37,302 nucleotides of DNA from Komagataeibacter kakiaceti JCM 25156 (GCF_000613305.1 NZ_BAIO01000004.1:1-37302); one strand, 5' to 3'; counted from the first letter of the stretch, positions 17,601 through 27,545 are shown. A program made the numbers and translations. The notes: generated from the sequence alone by a model not told the origin.

Positions 17601-18180
17601 TGGCCGGGCACCCATCACCATTGAACTCGACGGGACAGGCTTACAGCCCCTCCATCTCCATCTTGGATCTGATTTCGGGCAGACGGAGACGAGCGATGCG
17701 GCACCGACTTTACCAGAAGCGGCAGCAGCACGGCGCTGGCGCCTGAAAAAGGCATTGCCCGCGCTGGTCGCTGGGGGACTGGCCGCCATCCTGATCATCG
17801 GCACACGTCAGGCCATGGTTTCCGACCGCGCCGTTCCCGACACCGGGCCCGCTGGCATGCTACGGCCGCCTGCAATTCTACCCCCACTCTCCGGCGCGCC
17901 CATGACGGACGAAGGCGCGCCAGGGGTCCGCTCAACCTATGTGCCGGGCGCGCGCATGCCGATCGATGGAAATGTGGTCGGCAATCCCGACGGTCACCCG
18001 GCGAGCGCGGAAATCGATGCCGCACGACGCATCATGACGCAGCGGCCTATCACCACTTATCCGCAACCCCCAAGCGGAGCGCAGACAGCGCCGACGGCGC
18101 CGGTTTCCCCCACGGCACCAACCGCTCCCGTGGCGCCCACGATCGACACGGGAAAATCTCCTTTCGGGCTGGAAGACTGA
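17575..18180 (+). CDS. Unknown single-span membrane protein between dotM and dotL
   Basis: A 201-residue protein from the ATG at 17575, overlapping the end of dotM by 26 bases. It has an acidic/neutral N-terminal ~60 residues, one membrane helix (ALPALVAGGLAAILIIGT) and a long Pro/Ala/Thr-rich C-terminus with tandem APTAPV-type repeats (about residues 170-190). The layout is that of a periplasm-spanning or linker protein. No family recognised. Its position inside the coupling-complex genes makes a T4SS role likely (inference). Confidence 0.75.
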   Translation: MTRIILHADGRAPITIELDGTGLQPLHLHLGSDFGQTETSDAAPTLPEAAAARRWRLKKALPALVAGGLAAILIIGTRQAMVSDRAVPDTGPAGMLRPPAILPPLSGAPMTDEGAPGVRSTYVPGARMPIDGNVVGNPDGHPASAEIDAARRIMTQRPITTYPQPPSGAQTAPTAPVSPTAPTAPVAPTIDTGKSPFGLED

Positions 18181-18183
18181 CGC

Positions 18184-20525
18184 ATGGTGAAGCGCGAGAT
18201 CGGCGGACCGCAGGTCCACCAGCAACTGAAACACGGCTCCACCTATCGCGACACGCGTCCCTTCACGGTCCGGATCGCCGAAGAGCTGCAATCCAGCAGT
18301 TCCGGGTTCGCCCTCATGATTCTGGCAGGGCTCAGCGTGCTGGCTCCCGCGATCGTCGGGATCACCTTTCCACTCGCCCTCTGCCTGACGCTCTGGGTCA
18401 TGACCCGCCAGCCCGTGCTGCCTTTTCATCTGCCCAGGTATTCCGGCCTGAAGGACAAACACGATCTTGATCCCAAAACCCGTCGGCCGCGAGCGGCGGC
18501 AGGCATCATATATCTTGGAACGGACGGACTGACCGGCCAGCAACTCTGGCTTTCATCCGACGCGGGGCGCCAGCACGCCTCCGTGCCCGGCACAACGGGT
18601 GCAGGCAAAACGACATCCGCAATCTCCCTGCTGGCCAATCCTCTCGCGCATGGATCCGGGTTCATCCTGATCGACGGCAAGGGTGACAACACGGTCCACG
18701 GGGATGTGCTGGCGCTTGCCCGCCGCTTCGGGCTGGACGACCAGGTGCTCAATCTCAATTTTCTGACCGCAAGCGGCATCCGCCAGTCCAATACGTTCAA
18801 TCCGTTTGCGACCGGCAATGCCGACGCCATCCGTGAAATGCTGGTCAGCCAGCTTGGTGAGCCGTCGAGCAACGACGCCAACGGCGTCTTTCGGGATCGT
18901 GCTGTCGGCCTTGCCGGCACGATCGCCCCGGTCCTGACCTGGATGCGCGACACCCACGGCGTGCCGATCAACATCGAGACCATGCGCTACGCCATGGAAC
19001 TGCGCTGGATCGGCACGCTGGCCCGGCATCGCGTATTCCTGATCCGCAATCCCGGCTCCGATCACCCCATCGAGATCAGCGTTCCCGAAATTCCCGATGA
19101 TATCCTCTATCCGGCCCAGGCCTATCTGGCGAACTGCCGGGATATGATTCCTCTCTGGCGTGGAATGAGCAGAAAGAAAACAAACCGAGCGAGCAGCATG
19201 GCTACGCCAAGATGTATTTCACCCGGGTCTTCACGCAGCTTGGCGTCAGTCTCGGGCATATCTTCCGCGCCCAGACACCCGACATCGATATGCGCGATGT
19301 GGTGCTGAACCGCCGCATTCTCGTCGTCACGCTGCCCGCGCTGGAGAATTCCTCGGATACGCTGGCCGGACTGGGCAAGATCGTGGTCGCGGCCGGTCGC
19401 GGCGTCATGGCCCAGCTTCTTGGCGCCCGCCTTGACGGCCCCGCCGAGCAGGTCTTCAAGCTCAAGGCAGGCAGCGGCGACGCGCCGTTCCATTTTTTCT
19501 ACGACGAACTCTCCGCCTACGTCACGGACGGCATGGACCGGCAGCTGGCCATGGGACGCGGCCTGAACTGCATGTTCTGGCTGGGGTTTCAGGATCTTCC
19601 GGGTCTTACGACACGCATCGGCGACAAAGCCTTTACCCTGCTCGGCAACGCCAACCTCACCCACGCCATGCGCCTGCAGGATGCCATGCGCACGCGCGAG
19701 TGGATCGAAAAGCAGTCCGATCGGATCGAGGTCAGTCAGGCCACGCATTTCGAAGGCAACTCGGCTGGCAGTTATCGGGAAGGACGGGGTGCCGAAGTCC
19801 GGGAAGTCGCCCGTATTCCCTGGGCAGACCTTCAGTCACTCATCGAGGGCGAGGCCATAACGATGTATGCCGGTCGCATCGTCCATTCGAAGACGTTCTT
19901 TGCCGCCGTCAATGGGCGGTCAGGCGCGATCCGCATGGCCCAGCCGGTCATGCTTGCAGCGCCGCTGGACCTGAATCGGGTGCCCCCGGACCAGCAGTTG
20001 CTCGCCCTCCTCGCGACGATCGAAGGCGGCCTGTTTCAGTCTGAACTGACCACGGTACACGACGAGCCGGATGTTCGCGCACTCCAGGAAGCAGTCGACC
20101 GCCTCGGTCCAGGTTCTCAAGACATCCTGCGCAATTTTGCACAGATTGGTGCAGCAGTCGCCGCCGCACCACGCCGGGTTGCGACCGCCAATGACGATGA
20201 AGAGAATGAGCACGCAGCCGGCACAGACATGCTGACACCGTTTTCCTATATGCTGCGTGATGCTGCCTCCATCCCGAAACCCGGTTTTCAGACACCGCCC
20301 CGCACCATACCTCCCATCGACGGTCACCTGCTTGGACGCCTGGAGGCTATTGAACGCCGCGTGGACCGGCAGCCCGGTGTAGCCCGGCGTCAGGCACTGC
20401 TTATATTGGGTGTCAGGGACGCTATGACAAAAGGCGCACCGAAGGAGGGCGCGGCCAGCACCGGAATGACCGAAAAGGAAATCCTCGCCCAGATCAGGAT
20501 ATTGCGAGAAAAAACCTCGGCATGA
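18184..20525 (+). CDS. dotL: DotL/IcmO (TrbC)-like coupling ATPase, one apparent frameshift
   Basis: ATG at 18184. N-terminal membrane region (LMILAGLSVLAPAIVGITFP, residues ~40-75), Walker A TTGAGKTT near residue 140, then FILIDGKGDN. At 19139-19141 the frame breaks; one extra G (CGGGG for CGGG) gives the natural join LANCRGYDSSLAWNEQ and leads into the second frame (MYFTRVFTQLGVSLGHIF ... FFYDELSAYV as Walker B), ending at 20525. The repaired length is 780 residues; Legionella DotL has 783. DotL is the type IV coupling protein that feeds relaxosome or effectors into the channel; its extended helical tail is the adaptor-binding region in Legionella. It overlaps the next gene by ATGA. Confidence 0.88.
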
Positions 20526-21825
20526 CGGGCACGATCATCATCCTTCCTGGCGGGGAAAGGTTCCAACTCGAATGGCGCCGCACCGACCCGGAACGCTGGG
20601 AACGCCGCCTTAAGGCAAAATATGATGAAAGCCGGAGCGCGGAGCGTTCTGACAAGGCGCGATGCCTGTGCCAGCATCGCGGTGCCGCACTGCCTCTACA
20701 GATCCGTTACCGGGCGGACAGTCACAGTTATCACCTCGCCGTCTGGCCAAATGAAGGACCGCTGCATGAAAAGACATGCCCGTTCTACAAGCCTGACCCG
20801 GAGAAAAGTGGGCGCGCCAGCTATGTAAATAGCGTAATTCGCGAGGGTGAGGATGGGGATGTCGCTGTGACCCTGTCGATCGGCCTGCGCCGCAAGGGGC
20901 CACCCCGGCCAGTCGATGACACGCCGCTGCCTGCTTCAGATCGGCCTGGACAGGCGCGACAGCGCCGGATGACGCCTCTCGGGCTGCTCCATCTCCTGTG
21001 GGAGCGGGCGGGGCTGACCGAATGGCGGCCACAATTCGCCGGACACCGCACACCGACGGTTGCCCTGGGCCGGATCGCCTCTGCCGGAACCCGGATCCGG
21101 GCGCAGGGCAGACTGATCTCCGATCTTCTCTGTCCTGTTGCCCCAGGGCATGAAAAGTTCGGACGGCGTCTCCATGCCGTTGTCAGGACAGAAGGACAGG
21201 AAAACCATCTGTTCCTGATCGGGTTCGTGGAGGCTCTGGAACCAGATCCCAGGGGCAATTTCACGATGGCCCTGACCGGCCAGCGCAACGGTTACCGCTG
21301 CTTTCTGACAGTGCCTGCGGCTGAGAGGAACCGTCTTGCCCGGTCGCACCAACTGGCGGCAGCCACGCTCGCCCTGCCCGAAGCGGCGCGGCAGGCACAT
21401 GTTGTGGCGTTGCTCTATGTGACGGCACGAAACATCGTAGCGCCCAATAGCCGATGGAAGGGCTGGATCCAGGCGGAAGTCAGGACTGGTGCCTGATGAC
21501 CGTCTCTCACAGCCTGCTTCCTTTCGAAAGCAGTCATGAACTGGCGGTAGCCGATGCCCTCGTGGCAGCGGGGCGCGCATTCGAAAAACCACTGCGTTTC
21601 GACGCGGAACGGGATCTCGTTTTCCCGGATTTCATCCTGCAGGACACGGCGCGGAATGACGGATATCCAATGGAAGTTTTCGGTCGCACGGATGAGGCCT
21701 ACACTACCAGACGAGCCGAAAAGGAAAATTACTACGACGCGACCTTCGGAGCAGGTGGATGGTGGTCATGGGATGCGACAACAGGGAGCCGGATGCCGCC
21801 TTTTCCATCAGGCAGGCTGAGATAA
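20522..21825 (+). CDS. DUF1173-family protein, one apparent frameshift
   Basis: ATG at 20522 overlaps the dotL stop. The first frame (to 21496) contains a cysteine pair region (CLCQHRGAALPLQIRYRADSH ... CPFYKP, probable zinc site near residue 50-85) and RWKGWIQAEV. The continuation (LLPFESSHELAVADALVAAG ... FEKPLRFD) lies one frame over and ends at 21825. An extra C at 21492-21493 joins them into about 434 residues, typical of DUF1173 proteins on plasmids and integrative elements. Function unknown. The terminal W-W-D-A-T segment differs from other members I recall, so the extreme C-terminus may be altered. Confidence 0.7.
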
Positions 21826-21867
21826 AACAGGGTGACTTCTTCACTTGGCTGCCTTATATGTAGCATC

Positions 21868-22047
21868 ATGAAGCTGAACTCCCATCAGACTGCTCTAGCA
21901 GCAATAAGAAAGCAGACCCTTGCGAACACGAAGAGCAAGCGGACAGCCCATGCGGCTTTGCTGCGAATGGGGATTATCGATAGCAAAGGCGCGGTTACCA
22001 AAGAGTACACGCGTGACCCACGCATTGAGGGCATGCTTAAAGCGTAA
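21868..22047 (+). CDS. Small basic protein, putative antitoxin of the downstream toxin-like gene
   Basis: ATG at 21868, 59 residues: K/R-rich helical N-terminus (NSHQTALAAIRKQTLANTK) and the C-terminal HAALLRMGIIDSKGAVTKEY motif. It ends six bases before the putative toxin frame. A decayed homologue (RALQRVGIIDHKDEVTEAY) lies at 23103-23180. The small-gene-first order fits a toxin-antitoxin pair; no named family is recognised. Confidence 0.55.
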   Translation: MKLNSHQTALAAIRKQTLANTKSKRTAHAALLRMGIIDSKGAVTKEYTRDPRIEGMLKA

Positions 22048-22052
22048 CTGCG

Positions 22053-22658
22053 TTGACAGTTCTTCATACATCTTTTGTACTCGGTTATCATGGTTGTTCT
22101 GAAGAGGTCGGCCGGAAACTGATTAACGGAGAAAGCGCACCAACTCCGTCGGAGACCGACTACGATTGGCTTGGACCGGGTTTCTATGTCTGGGAGTCCG
22201 ACCCGTTACGTGCGCAAGAATGGGCATATCAGAAACAGCGCAGGGATTCCGGTTTCAAACCGTTCGTTATTGGTCTGGTCGTAGATCTGGGCAACTGTCT
22301 TGATTTAACGACACGCGAAGACCTGGAGATGCTCAAGACCGCCTATGAAGGCCTGCGAGACACATTAAGCACGGATGATATACCGATGCCGGTGAATCGT
22401 GATTCCCGGCACGACGTAAATAGTGATAAACTTTTTCGTAACCTCGACTGCGCTGTTATCAGGTATCTTCACGATTCTATTGAAGCCCCAGAGTCTCATC
22501 TCGCACCTTATGATACGGTGCGCGGCCTTTTCCAGGAAGGCGGCGAACTCTATCCCGGTAGCGCCTTCCGGGAAAAGACACACACGCAGATCGCAATCCG
22601 CAATCTGGATTGTATAAAAGGAATCTTTCGTCTGCCGGACTCTAGCGTCGGGATATAA
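22053..22658 (+). CDS. Putative ADP-ribosyltransferase-fold toxin (GYHG protein)
   Basis: A 201-residue protein from a TTG start at 22053, five bases after the preceding stop and probably translated by coupling. The N-terminal motifs LGYHGCSEEVGRKLI and DYDWLGPGFYVWESDPLRAQEWA resemble the H...Y...(W/F) pattern of ADP-ribosyltransferase/PARP-like toxins that start 'GYHG' or 'LYHG'; a C-terminal E (RGLFQEGGELYPGS) could supply the catalytic acid. These are family-level inferences. A C-terminal remnant of a second copy is at 27494-27545. No T4SS link is visible; it belongs to the accessory island. Confidence 0.6.
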   Translation: MTVLHTSFVLGYHGCSEEVGRKLINGESAPTPSETDYDWLGPGFYVWESDPLRAQEWAYQKQRRDSGFKPFVIGLVVDLGNCLDLTTREDLEMLKTAYEGLRDTLSTDDIPMPVNRDSRHDVNSDKLFRNLDCAVIRYLHDSIEAPESHLAPYDTVRGLFQEGGELYPGSAFREKTHTQIAIRNLDCIKGIFRLPDSSVGI

Positions 22659-22681
22659 GGTAGACAGCGGTCTGTTCATCA

Positions 22682-22966
22682 TCATGACTGAATCAAAAGA
22701 ACAGCCACGCCGCCTCGTCTGACGGCGCGCTCCGCTTTTGGTGGATGGCCTTCTTTATGCCCCGACGCTTCTCCTGCGACCTCTCTGGCAATGCCGATTC
22801 CGTTGCCCATATCATCAAATTCTGTCGCAGCAGACGTTATGTCTCGCCCCAATCCGATTTCTCGTGCAAGTTCCGATCTGCGCACTGTGTAATTGGGAGC
22901 GACCATAGGATAATGAGACGGAAGTCCCCACTTCCGCCGATATTCTTCAAGCGTCACGCCATAGGA
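22682..22966 (-). pseudogene. Truncated mucR/ros copy (3' part)
   Basis: Encodes only the end of a MucR/Ros regulator: SYGVTLEEYRRKWGLPSHYP followed by the PNYTVRRSELAREIGLGR box, nearly identical to the intact copy at 27703-28188. The 5' part, including the zinc-finger C..D..H...H, is missing; homology stops exactly at the IS21-type end at 22967. The C-terminus also runs out of frame relative to the intact copy. Non-functional remnant of a duplication. Confidence 0.8.
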
Positions 22967-23102
22967 TGTTGATTTTCACTAAGAACTGACGGTGTGGACG
23001 GCTCGCAGTGGTCCTGAGAGGATGCTGAAGAGTTGACTGTCCAGTGGAGGAATCCATCACGCCGCAGTTGATCCGTACCATCAGTTCTCAGTGAAAATCA
23101 AC
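22967..23102. mobile_element. 136-bp mini-element bounded by IS21-type ends
   Basis: 22967-22990 matches 23 of the first 24 bases of the complete IS at 24609, and 23081-23102 is identical to 22 bases of its right end. The 90 bases between hold no ORF. The two flanks belong to different genes (mucR remnant left, small-gene remnant right) and there is no obvious target duplication, so this is either a non-autonomous derivative or a deletion/recombination scar between IS copies. Confidence 0.65.
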
Positions 23103-23180
23103 GCCGTGAGGGCGCTTCAGCGAGTGGGAATTATTGATCACAAAGACGAAGTGACGGAAGCATACGCGTGGCCACGGCTG
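23103..23180 (+). pseudogene. Remnant of a second copy of the 21868 small gene
   Basis: Translates as AVRALQRVGIIDHKDEVTEAY before losing similarity, aligning with ALLRMGIIDSKGAVTKEY of the gene at 21868. The 5' part is cut by the IS21-type end at 23102. The sequence downstream (23181-23272) becomes A/T-rich and probably holds the fic promoter. Confidence 0.6.
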
Positions 23181-24693
23181 TCCATATATATTTTTTTACA
23201 CAAGGCATCGTTTATATGCGATTTTAAGCATCAATAAACGGTTTTGGACAACTCGGCAGGAATCTAATTCGAATGGCGGACCCGATTGGCGGCATGTGGC
23301 TCGCACTGAAATATGATGCAGAGCCATTCGGCGGACTGGCTGTCAAAAGCCAGCTTGGAAGTCGTCGCTCGAGCAGTCATCATAATTTATACAGCATCGA
23401 GACGTATCCCGAAAACATGCGTCCGGCTGACACGGCAGCCGCGCATCTGCAGTTTCATCTGCGACACGAACCCACCAGCCTGGAGTTGCTGGCCCGCGTC
23501 TTTGCGAAGACCGGACCAGGTTTTGTCCAGGAGTGGATAAACAGTGCGCCGACCGGACAATACGCCAGACGGGCGTCATTTCTCTTTGAGTTCGTCACCG
23601 GACAAACGCTCGTGCCGCCAGTCGACCTCGGCGGCAACTACGTCTTCGCACTGGACGCATCTTTTCAGGTAACAGCTTCTCCGGACAAGACGAGCAACGT
23701 CAGCAGATGGCGCGTCCGTGACAACATGCCTGGGAACCGCTTTTTTTGTCCCTTTATCCCGCTTTCCAGTCAACTCAAGACGGCTGCGGAGATGGACGTG
23801 TCTGCCGGTTACGGTGAACTGGTGCAGGAGTTCGGCGAGAGCATGCTTGCCCGGGCCGCAGTGTGCTGACAAATCGTGAAAGCAAGGCAAGTTTCATCAT
23901 TGAAGGCGAGGAGCATCAACTTGACCGGATCCAGCGCTTCAGCCACGTACTCGCCACAAGAACCGGGCAAGGGACAGTCCCCCTGACAGATACTGACCTT
24001 GCCGAATTGCAACGCAACATCCTCGGTGACGTCACAATAACCGAGCATTTTGGCTTGCGGCTGTCACCAGTATTCGTTGGAGAATACACGATGAGGTACG
24101 AGAATGTTGTTCATTACCTCGCGCCTCCCGCACAAGACGTAGCGGATATGCTTGAGGGATTAAAAATTTTCCTCGACAGGACGGAAGGACAGTCTCCTGT
24201 CATGCGTAGCGCCGTGGCAGCCTTCGGGTTCGTCTACATCCATCCTCTTTCTGACGGGAACGGCCGTGTCCACCGGTTCCTGATAAATGACGTTCTCAGG
24301 CGGGACGGCGCCATCCCCGACCAGATCATCCTCCCCATCTCAGCTACGATCATTGGAGACCCAACGAGCAGGCGAAACTACGACCAGATTCTGGACAGGG
24401 TTTCAAAACCCCTGATGCAACAGATCTCGGATCAAGTCTCTTTCGATCGTGACATGAAGACCTATCCTGATGGGATAAAATCCAATCTCGACTTCTCAAG
24501 CCCTGATCTGGCGAGACCGGCCTGGCGCTATATCAATTTCGCCCCCCACGTTATCTATCTCAGCGCAGCACTGGAGATGACCATCAAGCACCACATGAAA
24601 GAGGAAGCTGTTGATTTTCACTGAGAACTGACCCAGGTTTTCATCAGGAATTGACCCAGCCAGCTGCTATTTCAGGCATAGTCGGGCGGGCGG

Positions 24694-25472
24694 TCAAGAA
24701 GAGGATCTGTCCTTTCTGTTTTTTGATGCGACGGTGCTGGCGCGGAACCTGTAGCTGTCATTTCCTGTCTCGAGGATATGACAGTGATGGGTCAGCCGAT
24801 CGAGGAGCGCCGTTGTCATCTTCGGGTCACCAAAGACGTCTCCCCATTCACTGAAGCTCAGATTGGTTGTGATGATGACACTGGTGCGCTCGTAGAGGCG
24901 GCTGAGCAGATGGAACAGCAGGGCGCCGCCAGACGCGCTGAAGGGGAGATAACCGAGTTCATCAAGGATCACGAGATCCAGGCGGAGCAGCCTGTCGGCA
25001 ATCTGCCCGGCCCGGTTGGCGGTCTTTTCCTGTTCGAGCGCATTGACCAGGTCGACCGTTGACCAGAAGCGCGCCTTCTTCCTGTGATGGGTGATCGCCT
25101 GGATGGCCAGCGCGGTCGCCAGGTGGGTTTTCCCGGTTCCCGGCCACCGATCAGCACGACATTCTCAGCACGCTCGATAAAGTCCCCGCCATGGAGTTGG
25201 CGGACCATGGGCTCGTTGACCTGCGTATTGGCAAAGGAGAACCCGGACAGGTCTTTATAGGCGGGGAACCGGGCGGTCTTTGTCTGGTAGGCGATGGAGC
25301 GCACTTCGCGTTCGGCCAGTTCCGCCTTCAGGAGTTGTGAGAGGATGGGGATGGCCGCCTCGAAGGCAGGTGCGCCCTGCTCGATGAGGTCGGCCGTGGC
25401 CTGGGACATGCCATACATCCGCAATCCACGGAGCATGACGACAAGTGAAGCAGCGGCAGGATCATGACGCAT
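24694..25472 (-). CDS. istB: IstB-like transposition ATPase, one apparent frameshift
   Basis: The AAA+ helper of IS21 transposition. It begins [20 protein letters not shown] at 25472, inside the istA end. The frame breaks in the Walker A ([15 protein letters not shown]): one extra G/C near 25142-25143 restores [11 protein letters not shown] and leads into [12 protein letters not shown] (Walker B) and the end RKDRSSS at 24694, about 259 residues. Without repair the ATPase is dead; the clean IS boundaries would then be recent but the element immobile. Confidence 0.88.
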
Positions 25473-26985
25473 GGCGGCTGTCCCTTCGCAGGATGTCATA
25501 CCGCCCTGTATCGGCGCACGGTTCGTGTTCGAGCACCAGGGCCTGTGGGGCATCAAGCCGGGGAACCACGGTTCTCTTGGTATCGATCAGGCGATGAAGC
25601 GTATTGAGAACATGGGTCTTGGTCGCCACGCCATCTTCAAGTGCCAGTTCAACCGCGCAGAGGACAGCCTGCTCATCATGCTGCAGCACAAGGGCCAGGA
25701 TTTCAGCCATTTCCCGGTCGCCTCCAGGCCGCCTGAGCAGTTGATCCTGCAGGACCCGGAAGGCGGCTGGCAATTCGGTAAACGGCGCGCCATTACGTAG
25801 GGCGCCCGGTTTGCGCTGGATGACCGCCAGATAATGCCGCCAGTCATACACCGTGCGACCTGGCACACCATGCGAACGCGTGATGATCCGGTCATGCACG
25901 CACAGAACCTGCCCTTCGGCGATAATGCGCAGCCTGTCGGGATAAACCCGCAAGCTGACCGGACGATTGGCAAAGGAGGCCGGCACGCTGTAGCGGTTGC
26001 CTTCGAACTGGATCAGGCAGGTTGGTGAGACGCGCTTGGTCTGTTCGACAAACCCGTCAAAGGGACGCCCCGGCACCATGAGGTGAGGACGCTCGCTGGC
26101 ATGGACCTCGGCGATGCTCCGGGCCAGTTCGATATGCTGCAGCCGTTCCCAGCAGTCCAGGCAGCGGGCTTCCAGCCAGGCATTCAGCGCCCCCAGATCA
26201 GGAAAGGCAGGCAGGTCCTGCCAGATATGGCGTCGGGCATCCTGCACGGTCTTCTCGATCTGCCCTTTCTCCCATCCCGCTGCCGGATTGCAGAAGGTCG
26301 CCTCGAACAGATAATGGCTGGCCAGGGCCATGAAGCGCAGGTTGACCTGACGTGCCTTGCCAGAGCCAATCCGGTCCACAGCGGTCTTCATGTTGTCAAA
26401 AATACCCCGCCGTGGCACGCCACCGAGCACGCGGAAGGCCTCGGCAAGCGCGTCAAAAAGCATCTCGTGGGTCTGCAGGGGATAGGCCCTGAGTATGAAG
26501 GCCCGGCTGAAGGACAGTTTGGTGTGGGCAACCTGCAGCTTGACGCGACGGCCGGCAATGACCGCCCAGTCCTCACCCCAGTCGAACTGGAAGGCTTCCC
26601 CGGGCTGGAAGCTCAGGGGCACGAAAACACCCCGACCCGTTGTCTGGCGTGCCTGGTGCTGTTCGTGTTTCCATTGCCGGATGAAAGCGGCCACCCGTCC
26701 GTAAGATCCATCATAACCCAGTGCCACAAGGTCTTCATGCAGTCGTCGCGCCGTGCGCCGGTTCTTGCGGGGGCGGGCGGCTTCCAGGACCAGCCATCCC
26801 CTCAGCCTGTCAGCAAACGGGTCCAGTCGGCTGCGACGTTCGGGTATCTGGAACCGCGGTTCAATACTCTGTGCCCGGAGATATTTCCGGATCGTATTGC
26901 GTGACAGTCCCGTCCGGCGTTCGATCTCGCGGATCGGAAGATGATCCCGGCAGTGCCACCGCCGGATCACACTCAGAAGCTCCAT
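25462..26985 (-). CDS. istA: IstA-like DDE transposase
   Basis: A 507-residue IS21 transposase: N-terminal helix-turn-helix (MELLSVIRRWHCRDHLPIREI ... RRTGLSRNTIRKYLR) and an integrase core with acidic residues in FDWGEDW, RGIFDNMKTAV and the E of GWEKGQIEK. ATG at 26985 is chosen over GTG at 26994 because GAGGAG is spaced properly only for the ATG. Frame intact; its stop overlaps the istB start. Confidence 0.93.
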   Translation of the reverse strand: MELLSVIRRWHCRDHLPIREIERRTGLSRNTIRKYLRAQSIEPRFQIPERRSRLDPFADRLRGWLVLEAARPRKNRRTARRLHEDLVALGYDGSYGRVAAFIRQWKHEQHQARQTTGRGVFVPLSFQPGEAFQFDWGEDWAVIAGRRVKLQVAHTKLSFSRAFILRAYPLQTHEMLFDALAEAFRVLGGVPRRGIFDNMKTAVDRIGSGKARQVNLRFMALASHYLFEATFCNPAAGWEKGQIEKTVQDARRHIWQDLPAFPDLGALNAWLEARCLDCWERLQHIELARSIAEVHASERPHLMVPGRPFDGFVEQTKRVSPTCLIQFEGNRYSVPASFANRPVSLRVYPDRLRIIAEGQVLCVHDRIITRSHGVPGRTVYDWRHYLAVIQRKPGALRNGAPFTELPAAFRVLQDQLLRRPGGDREMAEILALVLQHDEQAVLCAVELALEDGVATKTHVLNTLHRLIDTKRTVVPRLDAPQALVLEHEPCADTGRYDILRRDSRHAS

Positions 26986-27312
26986 GTCAATCACTCCTCA
27001 AACCCCCAGCAGATGCTGCCGGGCAGTGTGAAGGCATGGGTCAATTCTCGATGAAAATTTCCGCCCTACCCGGGTCAGTTCTCAGTGAAAATCAACAAGG
27101 AAGCCATATATCTCCGGTCGCACCATAATGCCCGGCAGGCACTCAAGGAGCTTGTTGAAATGCCGGATATGGATGCCGACCGCATCATCAGGTCATTACG
27201 GGATACTCGTTTCATACCCAGCGGCAAGATTCAGAAAGAATATCCCATGATCGAAAAATTCAGGCTTTGGAACGCCATCTCTGAGGCGCTGAGGCGTTCA
27301 TTCTCTGAATGA

Positions 27313-27441
27313 CTACACGTGGACCGCCCGTGATAAGAAGAAAGTTGTCCGTCACCAGACATGGGATCTGAAAAAAGGATGATCCGAGCGGAAAAGGCAG
27401 GCTGCCCTCGTGAGAGCACAACTTTGTAGTCATCGCTTATG
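27313..27441. other. Short stretch between fic and the solo IS end
   Basis: No complete gene. A 23-codon frame ending in VVRHQTWDLKKG before TGA (ends about 27382) reads protein-like and may be a fragment of a lost gene, but I cannot place it. Confidence 0.3.
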
Positions 27442-27460
27442 GATTTTCACTGAGAACTGA
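27442..27460 (+). repeat. Solo IS21-type terminal sequence
   Basis: 19 bases (GATTTTCACTGAGAACTGA) identical to positions 4-22 of the left end of the IS at 24609 and in the same orientation, with no partner end. It lies between fic and the toxin remnant, so fic is bracketed by IS-end scars on both sides. Confidence 0.7.
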
Positions 27461-27493
27461 ATTCTTCCGCGAGGTGCATAACGCAAGGGCTTA

Positions 27494-27545
27494 GGATCGC
27501 GATCCGCAACCTGGATTGTATAAAAGGCATCTTTCGTCGGGATTT
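27494..27545 (+). pseudogene. 3' remnant of a second GYHG-toxin copy
   Basis: Encodes IAIRNLDCIKGIFR, as at the end of the toxin at 22053-22658 (about 22588-22630); most bases match. The rest of the gene is absent upstream, where the solo IS end and fic lie. It is followed by the intact mucR in convergent orientation, the same arrangement as copy 1. Confidence 0.7.

Larger units (their letters stand above)
24609..27097 (-). mobile_element. Complete IS21-family insertion sequence (2489 bp)
   Basis: Bounded by 26-bp perfect inverted repeats (24609-24634 and 27072-27097, TGTTGATTTTCACTGAGAAC...) and flanked by the 7-bp direct repeat AGGAAGC (24602-24608 and 27098-27104). It carries istA and istB on the - strand, overlapping as usual. 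The exact target duplication inside fic shows recent simple transposition. Parts of the same ends recur at 22967, 23081 and 27442. Confidence 0.95.
23273..27312 (+). pseudogene. fic: Class II Fic AMPylase gene, frameshifted and split by IS21
   Basis: Three parts make one ~514-residue Fic protein: 23273 to ~23857 (N-terminal domain), ~23857 to 24608 (Fic core) and, after the IS, 27105 to 27312 (C-terminal wHTH-like region). Removing the IS and one target repeat rejoins the frame exactly. The active-site motif HPLSDGNGRVHR starts at 24241; it has Pro-Leu where the consensus is H-x-F. An N-terminal inhibitory helix with SFIIEG (23890-23907) matches the class II (S/T)xxxE(G/N) motif that blocks ATP binding. 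The break near 23853-23857 is repaired by one C. Fic enzymes usually AMPylate target proteins. ATG at 23273 is used as start. As written the gene is inactive twice over, though the Fic core remains. Confidence 0.85.

Noticed and set aside
18184..20525. Programmed -1 frameshifting as the explanation for dotL and the other breaks
   Set aside because: No slippery heptamer with a following structure is seen at the breaks, and the pattern affects many unrelated genes; missing bases explain it better.
22967..23102. A CRISPR-like or tRNA element in the 136-bp mini-element
   Set aside because: Only two terminal repeats in inverted orientation, no spacer series and no cloverleaf.
26083..26904. 273-codon + strand frame inside istA
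   Set aside because: Shadow of the transposase reading frame; no coding features.
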